The notes under the pieces: model-generated | Told to the model about the DNA's origin: nothing | The model's input: the letters and a program-made list of their open reading frames with translations, nothing else | Databases searched by the model: none | Shown here: positions 11,301 through 18,856 of the stretch, piece by piece | How positions within the stretch are numbered: position 1 is the first letter of the stretch | How the letters are laid out: the number at the start of each line of letters is the position of its first letter | DNA from: Streptomyces melanogenes | Lineage (GTDB): Bacteria > Actinomycetota > Actinomycetes > Streptomycetales > Streptomycetaceae | DNA length: 64,000 nucleotides | Reading direction: 5' to 3' | Assembly (NCBI RefSeq): GCF_014649795.1 | Contig: NZ_BMTS01000002.1 | Coordinates: forward strand, 372,001 to 436,000 | Position numbers and translations under genes: made by a program

Positions 11301-11739
11301 CGGCCGCCGGGCGAGGGCCTGCCTGGTCGGTGGCGGCGATGCTCTCCCGTTGCTGGACCACTGCCTGTCCCTGCTGGACGGCCGGACCACGTCGGCCGAG
11401 GCCCTGGCGGCCTCGCACCGGGCCCGGGGGAACTTCGGCCCGGCGGCGGACGCGGCGGTGTCGCTGCGGGGGGAGGCGGGCGCGTTCCATCGGGCGATGG
11501 CGGCGAGTCGGCGGGGGTGCGGGTGGGATGCGTGGCAGGGGGACGGCTTGGTCGCGGCCTGCGCGCGGGGGGACTGGGTGCGGGCGGACGAGCTCCTGCC
11601 GGGCGTCACCTGGGAGGAGGCGGAGGGCTTGGAGGAGCTGGGCCTGTGCGGGGGCCTGAACGGTCCGGAGCTGACGACCCGCAGGACCCAAGCATGGACG
11701 CTCCTACAGACAAGACCCCCCACCCCGCCCCTTCCCTAA
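8353..11739 (+). CDS. STAND-type ATPase with C-terminal TPR array
   Basis: This is a predicted signal-transducing ATPase of 1128 residues. Walker A is GAAGVGKT (residues 51-58) and a Walker B-like VLFFDTYE sits near residue 214, followed by a winged-helix-like region. From about residue 540 to 1090 there are many 34-residue TPR units with recurring patterns such as LADLDRALELNP and YRRLGRFEEAL. No effector domain is recognisable at the N-terminus. The last codons and the stop (TRPPTPPLP*) lie inside a dispersed GC-rich repeat, so the C-terminus was altered by that element. It may be a regulator or a defence-type sensor; the function is not known. Confidence 0.8.
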   Translation: MAAGKPSMQELIRRRRRAGFVGRRGELALFRENFDTPVDDEGHRFVFHVHGAAGVGKTSLVRELEHTARERGALTASADEAVNSVPETLAALCTHFARQGHPLKALERLLATYRQRRYEAESTTAPADPAAPSPGSTALAQASLAGLGLVPGVGVLAGGMDAQQLALGADRMRAALSARFGKQEDVQLVLDPVKVLTPVLVAELARIADDVPWTVLFFDTYERTSPFLDTWLRDLLTTERYGALPAQVVVVLAGQRRLDPGCWADYADLVTELPLDLFTETEARQLLAAKGVVDEEVVRDVLRLSGRLPVLVSTLAENPGDARAPGATAVDRFLKWEGDPVRRAAALACALPRHIDEDVFRAAVDEDAADLYGWLWSLPFVSDHGGRAQYHGVVRAAMLGVQRTGSPQRWTDCHQRLAEAIGARREAAAEAVPAHRLWSGERWRELRLEESYHLLCARPGAALARMLRDGVDACDAGPAVARRWATTLAEAGEDADDEPLRRWGADGLAALADEQAGVERVLALLLSRGALSAEGRAGAHVVRARELRHEGRHAQALAELDQAIALDPGRVRAYYSRSVVRNALDGPAAALPDLDRACELAPDDAYYLGYRGDIYRRLGRFEEALADLDRAILLDPGDAWAPASRGRIRHQLGLFEGALADLDRALELNPDYEWALVRRAQVRRGLADTAGALADLERAERLAADPAWVVGERGDALRSAGRHEEAVAEYGRAFALDGGYAWALGSRALSLEALGRHEEALADYGRALDVEPAYTWALIMRARLRSELDDPEGALADLDRALETAPDDVYALTWRGRVRRRLWRVAGARADLDRAVSLPGSGPSPLVERAFLLADLGETEAEIADLDRAVALSGPDDGGVRALRGEAYRRAGRYEEALADYAAAAGDDPRDAVPVAGRGYVLRALGHHEEAYACLARAVALDPGQGALHAALAATLLSLSRPEEALSALDRALELNPEIAWAYGRRARACLVGGGDALPLLDHCLSLLDGRTTSAEALAASHRARGNFGPAADAAVSLRGEAGAFHRAMAASRRGCGWDAWQGDGLVAACARGDWVRADELLPGVTWEEAEGLEELGLCGGLNGPELTTRRTQAWTLLQTRPPTPPLP

Positions 11740-11998
11740 ACCCTCCGGGGGTCCGAGTCCGTCTGCGGGCCGGTGGTGGGCTGGTCGCGCAGTTACCCGC
11801 GCCCCTGAGATGCGCCCCTTCGGGCCGCCCCAGGGGATTGCCGCGGAGCGGCATCTTTAGGGGCGCGGGGAACTGCGCGACCAGTTGGGGACGGCCCGCA
11901 GACGAACGAATTCCCCGGGGTCCGGGGCGAAGCCCTCGGGAAGCCCACCTCCACCCCCACCCACCCCCGGAGGGTTTAGGGAAGGGGCGGGGTGGGGG
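11717..11998. repeat. Long imperfect inverted repeat (dispersed GC-rich element)
   Basis: The outer arms (11717-11752 and 11963-11998) carry CCGCCCCTTCCCTAAACCCT-like sequence and its reverse complement. Inner arms (11781-11808 and 11858-11884) carry CTGGTCGCGCAGTT and its complement with one or two mismatches, and the flanking GTCTGCGGGCC blocks also pair. The whole 280 bp can fold as one large hairpin. The same modules recur at 25731, 33840 and 61028. No transposase is present. It fills the gap between the STAND ATPase and ADP-ribosylglycohydrolase genes. Confidence 0.8.
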
Positions 11999-12085
11999 CC
12001 CGGACAAAAAGCGTTCAAAGGGCGTCCCTCCCCATACCCCTCGCGCTCTTATTCGCCCGCACCCAATCAATTACAGTGCTGCGCC

Positions 12086-13234
12086 ATGAGCGCAGCAGCC
12101 ACCGGACCCATCACGTCCATATGGGGCCGCACCGAGCAGCAGGACTTCCGCAGCCGAGTCCGCGGCAGCCTCCTCGGCGGCGCGATCGGCGACGCGCTCG
12201 GCACCCCCGCCACCCACCTCACCCTCGACGCGATCCGCGCGAGATACGGCCCGGAGGGCATCACCGGCCCGACCGGCGCCGAGCCGGACAACGGGGCAGG
12301 CGCCCCCACTCCCGCCCGCATCACCGCCTCCACCCAGCTCACCCTCTTCACCGTCGACGGCCTCATCCGCGCCCAGGTCCGCCGCGACACCGGCGCCTGG
12401 CACCCCCCGACCGACGTCCACCGCGCCTACCTCCGCTGGGCCGCCACCCAGCGCGACTGGGGACCGGACGAGCGGCGCAAGGACAACGGGTGGCTCGCCA
12501 GGGAGGAGTGGCTGTACAGCAGACGCGACCCCGCCCGCGCCTGCCTCCTCGGGCTCGCCGACGACGTCATGGGCACCCTCGACCGCCCCAAGAACCCCGA
12601 CGCCCGCGACCCCGCCGCCCTCACCCGCTCCGGCCCCTTCGGCCTGCTCGTCGGCTGGGAGCCGCAGCTCGTGCTCCAGCTCGCCGTGGAGTGCGCGGCC
12701 CACACGCACGGCGACCCCGCCGCGTACCTCTCGGCCGGCGCCCACGCCGTGATCGTCCACGGCCTGGCCCGGGGCGAGTCGCTGGACGCGGCCGTCCAGC
12801 GCACCCTCGCCCTGCTCGCCCAGCGCCCCGGCCACCAGCCCGTCACGGACGCCCTCCAGCACGCCCTCGGCGCCGTACGCCAGGGCATGCCCAGCCCCGG
12901 CCTGGTCGCCTCCCTCGGCGAGGGCCACCTCGCCCAGGAGGCGCTCGCCATCGCCGTGTACTGCGCCCTGGTGGGCGAGGACATCCGCCACGGCCTCCTC
13001 CTCGCCGTCAACCACGACGGCCCCTCCGCCGCCACCGGCACCCTCTGCGGCACACTCCTGGGCGCCCTCCACGGCGAAACAGCCCTCCCACCCGGCTGGC
13101 TCGCCGAACTGGAGGGCCGTGCCACGCTCCTGGAACTGGCCGACGACTTCGCCATGGAAATGACCCAGGGCCCGGCCCTCCACGGCCCGGCCGTCAACAG
13201 CCCTGGTTGGCTGGCCCGTTACCCCCGGAGCTGA
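12086..13234 (+). CDS. ADP-ribosylglycohydrolase family protein
   Basis: The family removes ADP-ribose from proteins, nucleic acids or small molecules using two Mg2+ ions. The 382-residue product begins with the hallmark RVRGSLLGGAIGDALGTP and has the helical body expected of ARH proteins, with a conserved Asn/Asp/Gly stretch NHDGPSAATGTLCGTLLGA near the C-terminus (normally NxDxD; here NHDGPSAATG). The ATG at 12086 is chosen because it precedes the first conserved motif. The modified target is unknown. It converges with the IscB relic, 20 bp apart. Confidence 0.88.
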   Translation: MSAAATGPITSIWGRTEQQDFRSRVRGSLLGGAIGDALGTPATHLTLDAIRARYGPEGITGPTGAEPDNGAGAPTPARITASTQLTLFTVDGLIRAQVRRDTGAWHPPTDVHRAYLRWAATQRDWGPDERRKDNGWLAREEWLYSRRDPARACLLGLADDVMGTLDRPKNPDARDPAALTRSGPFGLLVGWEPQLVLQLAVECAAHTHGDPAAYLSAGAHAVIVHGLARGESLDAAVQRTLALLAQRPGHQPVTDALQHALGAVRQGMPSPGLVASLGEGHLAQEALAIAVYCALVGEDIRHGLLLAVNHDGPSAATGTLCGTLLGALHGETALPPGWLAELEGRATLLELADDFAMEMTQGPALHGPAVNSPGWLARYPRS

Positions 13235-13253
13235 GGCCGACGGGAACGCCTGC

Positions 13254-14269
13254 TCAGCCGCCTGCCGGGTCCCGCCCCCAGTCGTATCGATATCCGTCCC
13301 CGCGCTGGAGCAGCACCAGTTGGCTGTGATGGACGTCGATGCGCCCGGACGCATGCGCCAGCGCGAACGTCCCCTTGCTGCGCACGGAGACCCGCCCCAC
13401 GTACCGTCCACGGTGCTTGCCACGCGGCACGGTCGCCCGTACCAGATCCCCTGTCGCGTACCCGTGGAACTGCTTCCGTCGGGGCCGCGTCGGACGGGGA
13501 AACCCGAACCTGTCCGGCGTGGTCCGGCGGTACGAACCACGACCCGTGCACCCCACGAGAAGGACCACTGCCGCGCGTCTGACGATCCGGTCCCCCGGCG
13601 GCGACTCGCCGACGCACAGAGCATCCGAGACGTGGCTCTTCCGCAGCCCGAAGCGCGCCCGATTGGCACTCGTACGACCGCCGGACCAGCCACTCACCGG
13701 CACACCCGACTGCCCGAGGCGTGCGCACAGGGCATAGCGAGTGGAGTTCATGACGGCCGCGTCCCTCAGCGGGGCCTTCGCGAGGGCCAGAAGCCGCGCG
13801 GCCAGTTCCGGGCGCCCCACAAGGAACTCCGCGACAGGCCGCCCGCCCTTGGAGCTGTTGCACGGCGCACAGGCCAGTACGAGGTTGCTGAGACGATCCG
13901 TTCCACCGCGCGATCGGGCCCGCAGGTGATCGATCTGCAGGGGCACTCCCTTCACACCGCAGTACACACACGCCCGCCCCCAACGGACGAGCAGATACTC
14001 CCGAAGCTCGAAACCGAACAGCGGGCCTTCCCGCCATCCGGTCCCCACTCGGGCTCCTCATCCGTGAGTACGAGCCCCGTGCCCTTCGAACCGGGGTCGA
14101 TCCGCACCGCGACTCCCGCCACTTCCGAGGCCTCAGCGCCACGGTCCTTCAGCCGGATCACGAAAGGAGTGTGCCCGACCACGACGGCCCGCCCCTTACC
14201 GAGCAACTCACGGGCCCGCGCCGGGTGCGTCGGCATCTAGGGACACCCGCGCCGGTCGAGGACGAACAC
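13254..14269 (-). pseudogene. iscB: Decayed IscB RNA-guided nuclease (stop in PLMP motif, internal deletion)
   Basis: Three parts of an IscB protein are recognisable. The N-terminus reads VFVLDRRGCP, then a TAG (14237-14239) where the Leu of the PLMP motif belongs, then MPTHPARARELLGKGRAVVV and the RuvC-I strand RIDPGSKGTGLVLTDE. The frame then shifts near 14048 and resumes directly at GFELREYLLVRWGRACVYC. The HNH domain follows (CVYC, IDHL, SNLVLACAPCN), then RuvC-III KSHVSDALCVG and the C-terminal HGYATGDLVRATVPRGKHRG domain. The bridge helix and RuvC-II, about 100 residues, are missing. It is therefore a relic, although the HNH-to-C-terminus part (13254-14048) is still one open frame. IscB proteins are ancestors of Cas9. 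Confidence 0.85.
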
Positions 14270-14450
14270 CCGCGCCGCCCCCGCTCCGACCGCTTGTATA
14301 CGGGCGTCACCGCCCGCCTTCTCTCCCCCCGCCCCGGCCGCGGCCGGAACATCGGGGTGACGCTCCCGGTCGCGGGTGCCGCAACCGGGAGTCTCCCCTC
14401 GCCCATGTCCCACACCAGTGACCCGGCCGCCGGCCGAGCGCCGATGCCCC
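14270..14450 (-). ncRNA. Candidate omega-RNA / HEARO guide RNA upstream of iscB relic
   Basis: IscB genes are normally preceded by a structured guide RNA on the same strand. This stretch lacks a convincing gene and holds stacked hairpins: a 6-bp stem with a TCAC loop (14301-14316), a 14-base palindrome (14334-14347), and a stem of about 12 bp (14363-14391) with one mismatch. Further GC-rich pairing extends to about 14430. Position and structure fit. No covariance search was possible, so boundaries and identity are inferred. Confidence 0.45.
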
Positions 14451-14719
14451 GTTTCGTCCTCGCCCCCGAGGTTGTCTGCGGACACCGGTTCCAGGGCCTG
14501 CCGCTGAGGAAGCACGACAGGGTGGGTCTGCTCGCTCATGTGGAACGTAGTCATCGAATGCACCCCCTCTGCGATCAGCTCGCACGATGACTGGGGCTGG
14601 CCGACCAGGCGCGAGGCCGAGGGCGGTCGGCATGCCGCCGTTGTATTCGAAAGGGATAACGACGACCCGGCGAGAAGGTCACCCGTACGGCCCAAGAACG
14701 GCCGTACGGACACCCGGCC
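14451..14719. other. Intergenic stretch between IscB RNA region and symporter
   Basis: No convincing gene is seen here. If the RNA upstream of the IscB relic is real, its 5' guide segment would lie near the left of this stretch. A minus-strand frame from 14713 stays open into the relic, but it has no homology and no good start signal, so it is not called. Confidence 0.4.
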
Positions 14720-16288
14720 TCAATCCTTGGCGGGCTCGCGGAACAGTTCGTCGCCCGGCTCCCGTGGAGCCGGAACCGCGGCTGCGGCCGCCCCGTCGTC
14801 GTCCGAGTTGATCCGTGCCAGCAGCGCGTCCCGCTCGGGCGTGTCCTCCGGCTTGATGTAGCCGATCAGGATGTACAGCACCAGCGAGACGGCGAGCGGC
14901 ACCGACACCTGGTACTGCAGCGGAACGCCGTCCTCGACGGCCCAGTTGATCGGGTAGTTCACCAGCCAGAACGTCACAAGCCCCATCGCCCAGCTGGTCA
15001 GCGCCGCCGTGGGACCCGACTTACGGAACCGCGGCAGCAGACCGAGCATGAACGGGATCGCGATCGGACCCATCAGCCCGGCCACCCACTTGATGACCAC
15101 CGTGATGATGTCCTTGAACGCGGGCGAGTTGATCTGCGTGGCGAGTGCCATCGACAGTGCCAGGAAGGAAACCGTGGACAGGCGCGCGGCGAGCAGCCCG
15201 GCTCGTGAACTCCAGGAGCGGGCGGCCTTCGAGAGGACCGGCGCGATGTCCCGGGTGAAGACCGCCGAGATGGCGTTGGCGTCCGAGGAACACATCGCCA
15301 TCGTGTGGGAGAAGAAGCCGACGATGACCAGGCCGAGCAGACCGTGCGGCAGCAGGCTCTCGGTCATCAGGGCGTACGAGTCCGAGGCGTCCGGCTTCTT
15401 CGCGTGCACCAGGAGCGGCGCGCACCACATCGGAAAGAACAGGACCAGCGGCCAGATCAGCCACAGGATGGCCGAGAGCCGGGCCGAACGGGTCGCGGAG
15501 CGGGCCGAGTCGGTGGCCATGTACCGCTGGGCCTGGTTCCACATGCCGCCTGAGTACTCGAACGTCTTGATGAACAGGTAGGCGAGCAGGAACGTCACCG
15601 TGTACGGGCCCGCCGTCGGGTGCGTGTGTGCGTGCGGGAGCTTGTCCCAGACGGTCCACAGGGTGCTGAAGCCGCCGAGCTTCGACATCACGGCGATCAG
15701 CATCGCGACGCCCGCGCAGAGCTGGATGACGAACTGGCCGAGTTCCGTGAGGGCGTCGGCCCACAGGCCGCCGACCGTGCAGTAGACGCCGGTGATGACG
15801 CCCGTGATGAGGATGCCCTGGTTGATGGACATGCCCGTGAAGACGGAGAGCAGGGTCGCGATGGCCGCCCACTTGGCGCCGACGTCGACGATCTTCAGGA
15901 GCATCCCTGACCAGGCGAGGGCCTGTTGGGTCGGGATGTTGTAGCGGTTCTTGAGGTATTCGAGCGGGGAGGCGACGTGCAGTCGTGAGCGCAGCCGGTT
16001 GAGCCGGGGTGCGAACAGGGAGGACCCGGTGGCGATGCCTACGGCGATGGGGAAGGACCAGGTCACGTAGGAGGTGACTCCGTAGGTGTACGCGATCCCC
16101 GCATACCCCGTGAACATCACCGCGCTGTACCCGGACATGTGGTGCGAGATGCCCGAGAGCCACCACGGCATCTTGCCGCCGGCCGTGAAGAAGTCGGCGA
16201 CGTCGTCGACCCGCTTGTGGGACCAGACGCCGATCGCGACCATCACGCCGAAGTAGCCGATGAGCACGGCCCAGTCGAGACTGTTCAT
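14720..16288 (-). CDS. Sodium:solute symporter (SSS family)
   Basis: This is an integral membrane transporter of 522 residues with about 13 hydrophobic segments. It has SSS landmarks such as DFFTAGGKMPWWLSGISHHMSGYSA-like sequence near the N-terminus and TGVYCTVGGLWADALTELGQFVIQL in the core. It couples uptake of an organic solute to Na+; the solute cannot be assigned. The ATG at 16288 has an excellent ribosome site (TCGGAGGGGACA). A 31-codon leader frame precedes it. Repeated GGAACG motifs at 16465 and 16489 lie in the upstream region and may be a regulator site. Confidence 0.9.
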   Translation of the reverse strand: MNSLDWAVLIGYFGVMVAIGVWSHKRVDDVADFFTAGGKMPWWLSGISHHMSGYSAVMFTGYAGIAYTYGVTSYVTWSFPIAVGIATGSSLFAPRLNRLRSRLHVASPLEYLKNRYNIPTQQALAWSGMLLKIVDVGAKWAAIATLLSVFTGMSINQGILITGVITGVYCTVGGLWADALTELGQFVIQLCAGVAMLIAVMSKLGGFSTLWTVWDKLPHAHTHPTAGPYTVTFLLAYLFIKTFEYSGGMWNQAQRYMATDSARSATRSARLSAILWLIWPLVLFFPMWCAPLLVHAKKPDASDSYALMTESLLPHGLLGLVIVGFFSHTMAMCSSDANAISAVFTRDIAPVLSKAARSWSSRAGLLAARLSTVSFLALSMALATQINSPAFKDIITVVIKWVAGLMGPIAIPFMLGLLPRFRKSGPTAALTSWAMGLVTFWLVNYPINWAVEDGVPLQYQVSVPLAVSLVLYILIGYIKPEDTPERDALLARINSDDDGAAAAAVPAPREPGDELFREPAKD

Positions 16289-16344
16289 TGTCCCCTCCGA
16301 GGGGTCCGCCTTGTGAACATCGAGGTGTCTGCCGGTGCTCTTCG

Positions 16345-16440
16345 TCAGTGCGTCCGGCGCAGCGGGCCCCGTGCGGGAGCGGGGACTTCCGGGGATTGAA
16401 CCGCCTGTTCGGAGGGCTGGTCAAGGCTTTCGGTGGTCAT
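16345..16440 (-). CDS. Possible 31-residue leader peptide ahead of symporter
   Basis: A short frame starts MTTESLDQPSEQAVQ and ends LRRTH, 56 bases upstream of the symporter start on the same strand. It is hydrophilic, resembles no family I know, and has no strong ribosome site. It could be a small co-transcribed protein, a regulatory leader, or chance. Confidence 0.3.
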   Translation of the reverse strand: MTTESLDQPSEQAVQSPEVPAPARGPLRRTH

Positions 16441-16564
16441 GGATATGAACTCAGATCATAAAGTGGAACGATTTTGCCTCTGCTTTACGGAACGGGCCAT
16501 TGCCGCACCCGTGACCCGGGCCACACCATGAACGAGCACTTCGTCAGACGCGTACATACGTGAA

Positions 16565-16596
16565 CGGCCGCACGGGATGCGGGTCCCGTGCGGCCG
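16565..16596. terminator. Terminator hairpin after SDR gene
   Basis: Perfect 13-base arms (16565-16577 and 16584-16596) with a 6-base loop lie just beyond the SDR stop codon on the minus strand. Confidence 0.7.
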
Positions 16597-16621
16597 AGAG
16601 AGTGGGGTGACAGTCAAGCGC

Positions 16622-17404
16622 CTAGCGCATGATCTCCCCCGCGTTCACCAGCAGCGACTGCCCCGTGATCGCCCTCGCCCGGTCGGAGGCCAGGAACGCC
16701 ACCGCCTCCGCCACGTCCGCGTCCGTCGCCAGCTCCGGCAGCGCCATCCGCTCGGTGAGGCGCCCGAGCACCTCGGCCTCGGGGACCTTCTCGGTGTGCG
16801 CGGTGAACCGGACGTACGCCTGGACCGGCGGGCCCCACATCCAGCCCGGCAGGACCGTGTTCACCCGGATCCGGTGCGGGCCGAACTCCCGGGCCATGGA
16901 GTACATCGCCGAGGTCAGCGCCCCCTTCGACGCCGCGTACGCGGCCTGGCTCACCTGGGACGGCGCGGCGATGGCCGACTGGGTGCCGATGACGACCACC
17001 GAGCCGCCGCGCTCCTTGAGGGCGGGCAGGCACGCCCGGGTCATCCGCAGCGTGCCGAGCAGGTTGACGTCGAGGACGCCCTGCCAGGTGGCGAGGTCCG
17101 CGTCCTCGACCCCGCCGAAGTAGCTGTCCCAGGCGGCGACGTGGACCACCGCGTCGATCCGCCCGAACCGTTCCACGGCGAGGGAGGCCAGCGCCTCGCA
17201 GGAGGTCTCGGACGTGATGTCGGTCGGTCGGTACGCGGTGTGCGCGCCCTCCGGGTCGATCTCGTGGGCCGCCTTGGCGAGGTTCTCCTCGGTGCGCGCC
17301 CCGAGCACCGCGTTGCCCCCGTCGCGGACGACGGCCGCGGCCACCTGGTGCCCGAGTCCGGCGCCGACGCCGGACACGACGACCGTCTTCCCGTTCAGCA
17401 ACAT
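16622..17404 (-). CDS. SDR family NAD(P)-dependent oxidoreductase
   Basis: This is a classical short-chain dehydrogenase of 260 residues. It has an N-terminal Rossmann loop VSGVGAGLG, a DVNLLGT motif, a catalytic Ser in GTQSAIAAP, the YAASK active-site Tyr-Lys pair, and the C-terminal ITGQSLLVNAGE. The ATG at 17404 has GGGAG upstream. The substrate is unknown. It is divergently arranged with an unknown protein of possible alpha/beta-barrel type (17486), which may act in the same catabolic step. Confidence 0.92.
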   Translation of the reverse strand: MLLNGKTVVVSGVGAGLGHQVAAAVVRDGGNAVLGARTEENLAKAAHEIDPEGAHTAYRPTDITSETSCEALASLAVERFGRIDAVVHVAAWDSYFGGVEDADLATWQGVLDVNLLGTLRMTRACLPALKERGGSVVVIGTQSAIAAPSQVSQAAYAASKGALTSAMYSMAREFGPHRIRVNTVLPGWMWGPPVQAYVRFTAHTEKVPEAEVLGRLTERMALPELATDADVAEAVAFLASDRARAITGQSLLVNAGEIMR

Positions 17405-17485
17405 CTGGGCGACTCCCGGCTCTGGCAGTTCTTCTGACGGGGCGTCAGAGTAGGGCGGACCGCAGCAGGAGGGAAGGGGAGCGTC

Positions 17486-18334
17486 GTGGGTGAGGAGACC
17501 AGGAGTCAGGAGTACGCGGAGCTGGCGGCGGTCGGGCCGTACGGGGTGCACCCCGGCCACGCCCTGATCACCATGGTGGAGCCGCACCCGGGCCACGAGT
17601 ACGCCTACAACCGCTGGTACGAGGACGACCACTACTACGCCGGGGCGATGGCCATGCCCTGGATGTTCGCGGGGCGGCGCTGGGTGGCCACCCGCGCGCT
17701 CCAGGAGCTGCGCTACCCGGAGAAGTCCGCGATCGCCCAGCCGGTGACCGCCGGGTGCTACCTCTCCACGTACTGGATCACCGAGGGCCGCTACGACGAC
17801 CACATGAAGTGGACCGTCGGCATCAACCGGCGGCTCAACCGGGACGGCCGCGTCTACCAGGACCGCACGCACGTCTTCACCGCCTTCCAGGACCACGAGG
17901 CGACCGTCTACCGCGACGGGGCGGCGGGCCCGCGCGACTTCCACGCGCTCGACCATCCGTACGCGGGTCTGGTGCTCCAGGTGATCGACGCCGAAGGGGC
18001 GGATCAGCGCGGTGAGTTGGTGGAGTGGCTGCGGTCGAGGCATCTGCCGCGCCGACTCGCGGGCGGTCCGGCCGCGCTGGTGACGGTGTTCCGGCCGACC
18101 CCGCTGCCCGGCGACCGGATGACGTACGTGAAGCAGGTCGAGGGGGTCGACACCCGGCTGACGCTGCTGTGGTTCCTGGAGCGGGACCCGGCCGAGGTGT
18201 GGGAGGAGCACTTCGCGGGGCTGGATGCGGCGGTGGCCGAATCGGGGCTCGGGCGCGTCGAGTTGGTGGCCCCGTTCATTCCGACGGTGCCGGGCACGGA
18301 CCGCTATGTGGACCTGCTGCGCCGGACGGAGTGA
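17486..18334 (+). CDS. Conserved protein of unknown function, EthD-like N-terminal motif
   Basis: I do not recognise this 282-residue protein as a named family. The segment AYNRWYEDDHYYAGAMAMPWMFAGRRW resembles the NRWYDEVH...GF..ARR pattern of dimeric alpha/beta-barrel (EthD-like) proteins, and a second similar fold may follow in the C-terminal half (RLTLLWFLERDPAEVWEEHF). No signal peptide or membrane segment is seen. The GTG start has AGGGGAG upstream. It is divergent from the SDR gene, 81 bp apart, suggesting joint control and a role linked to that dehydrogenase. Confidence 0.7.
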   Translation: MGEETRSQEYAELAAVGPYGVHPGHALITMVEPHPGHEYAYNRWYEDDHYYAGAMAMPWMFAGRRWVATRALQELRYPEKSAIAQPVTAGCYLSTYWITEGRYDDHMKWTVGINRRLNRDGRVYQDRTHVFTAFQDHEATVYRDGAAGPRDFHALDHPYAGLVLQVIDAEGADQRGELVEWLRSRHLPRRLAGGPAALVTVFRPTPLPGDRMTYVKQVEGVDTRLTLLWFLERDPAEVWEEHFAGLDAAVAESGLGRVELVAPFIPTVPGTDRYVDLLRRTE

Positions 18335-18433
18335 GGAGGAAGGGGTCCGGACAGCGACCAGCCCCCTCGGCTAGGACGGCGGACCAGTCGAGAGGGCCTT
18401 GCTCACTTTGCGGTGGAGCGGTGCCGGCGAAGA

Positions 18434-18643
18434 TCAGACTCCACGCGGCGCGGTGCGGTTGACGTCCTGGATGAAGGCCGACCACGTCGTGGGGGCGAAG
18501 TCGATCATCCCGTTGAGCGGGTTCTTGGAGTCGCGGACCGACACGGTCGAGTGATCTGCCGCCTTGACTTCCACACAGTCGCCGTTCACGGCGGAGTATG
18601 AGGACTTGGTCCACTCCGTCAGTGCATGCTGCTGAACGCGCAT
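18434..18643 (-). CDS. DUF397 domain protein
   Basis: This small 69-residue protein has the DUF397 signature WTKSSYSAVNGDCVEV, VRDSKNP and WSAFI. DUF397 proteins are abundant in Streptomyces, usually next to XRE regulators of the DUF5753 type, and at whiJ-like loci they modulate the partner regulator. Here the XRE gene lies upstream on the same strand with a gap of about 210 bp. Confidence 0.9.
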   Translation of the reverse strand: MRVQQHALTEWTKSSYSAVNGDCVEVKAADHSTVSVRDSKNPLNGMIDFAPTTWSAFIQDVNRTAPRGV

Positions 18644-18856
18644 AATGACTCCGATGGTTGATCCGGTTGCCCGGGTGATGTGCCCGGCCGCTGAAGCCCA
18701 GCGGCTCTGCGTGCGACGCTACGCCGCAACATCACTGATGACAGGGGCCCTTCACCCATCCGGATGGCATATTCCGTCGGGTCCTTCTCAGTTGAGGCCG
18801 CAGAGGTGTAGGGTGCGCGCCCCACGGCGTCCGCAGTCGCCTCTCCCGTCACTCGC

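Noticed and set aside
5598..11691. Very long open frames antisense to fbiC and the STAND ATPase (1029 and 1174 codons)
   Set aside because: They are shadows of GC3-biased genes on the other strand: low-complexity Arg/Gly/Ala/Val translation, no domains, no start signals.
14237..14713. Open frame upstream of the iscB relic (159 codons)
   Set aside because: Only its last ten residues (VFVLDRRGCP) are IscB. The rest has no homology I recognise and overlaps the structured RNA region.
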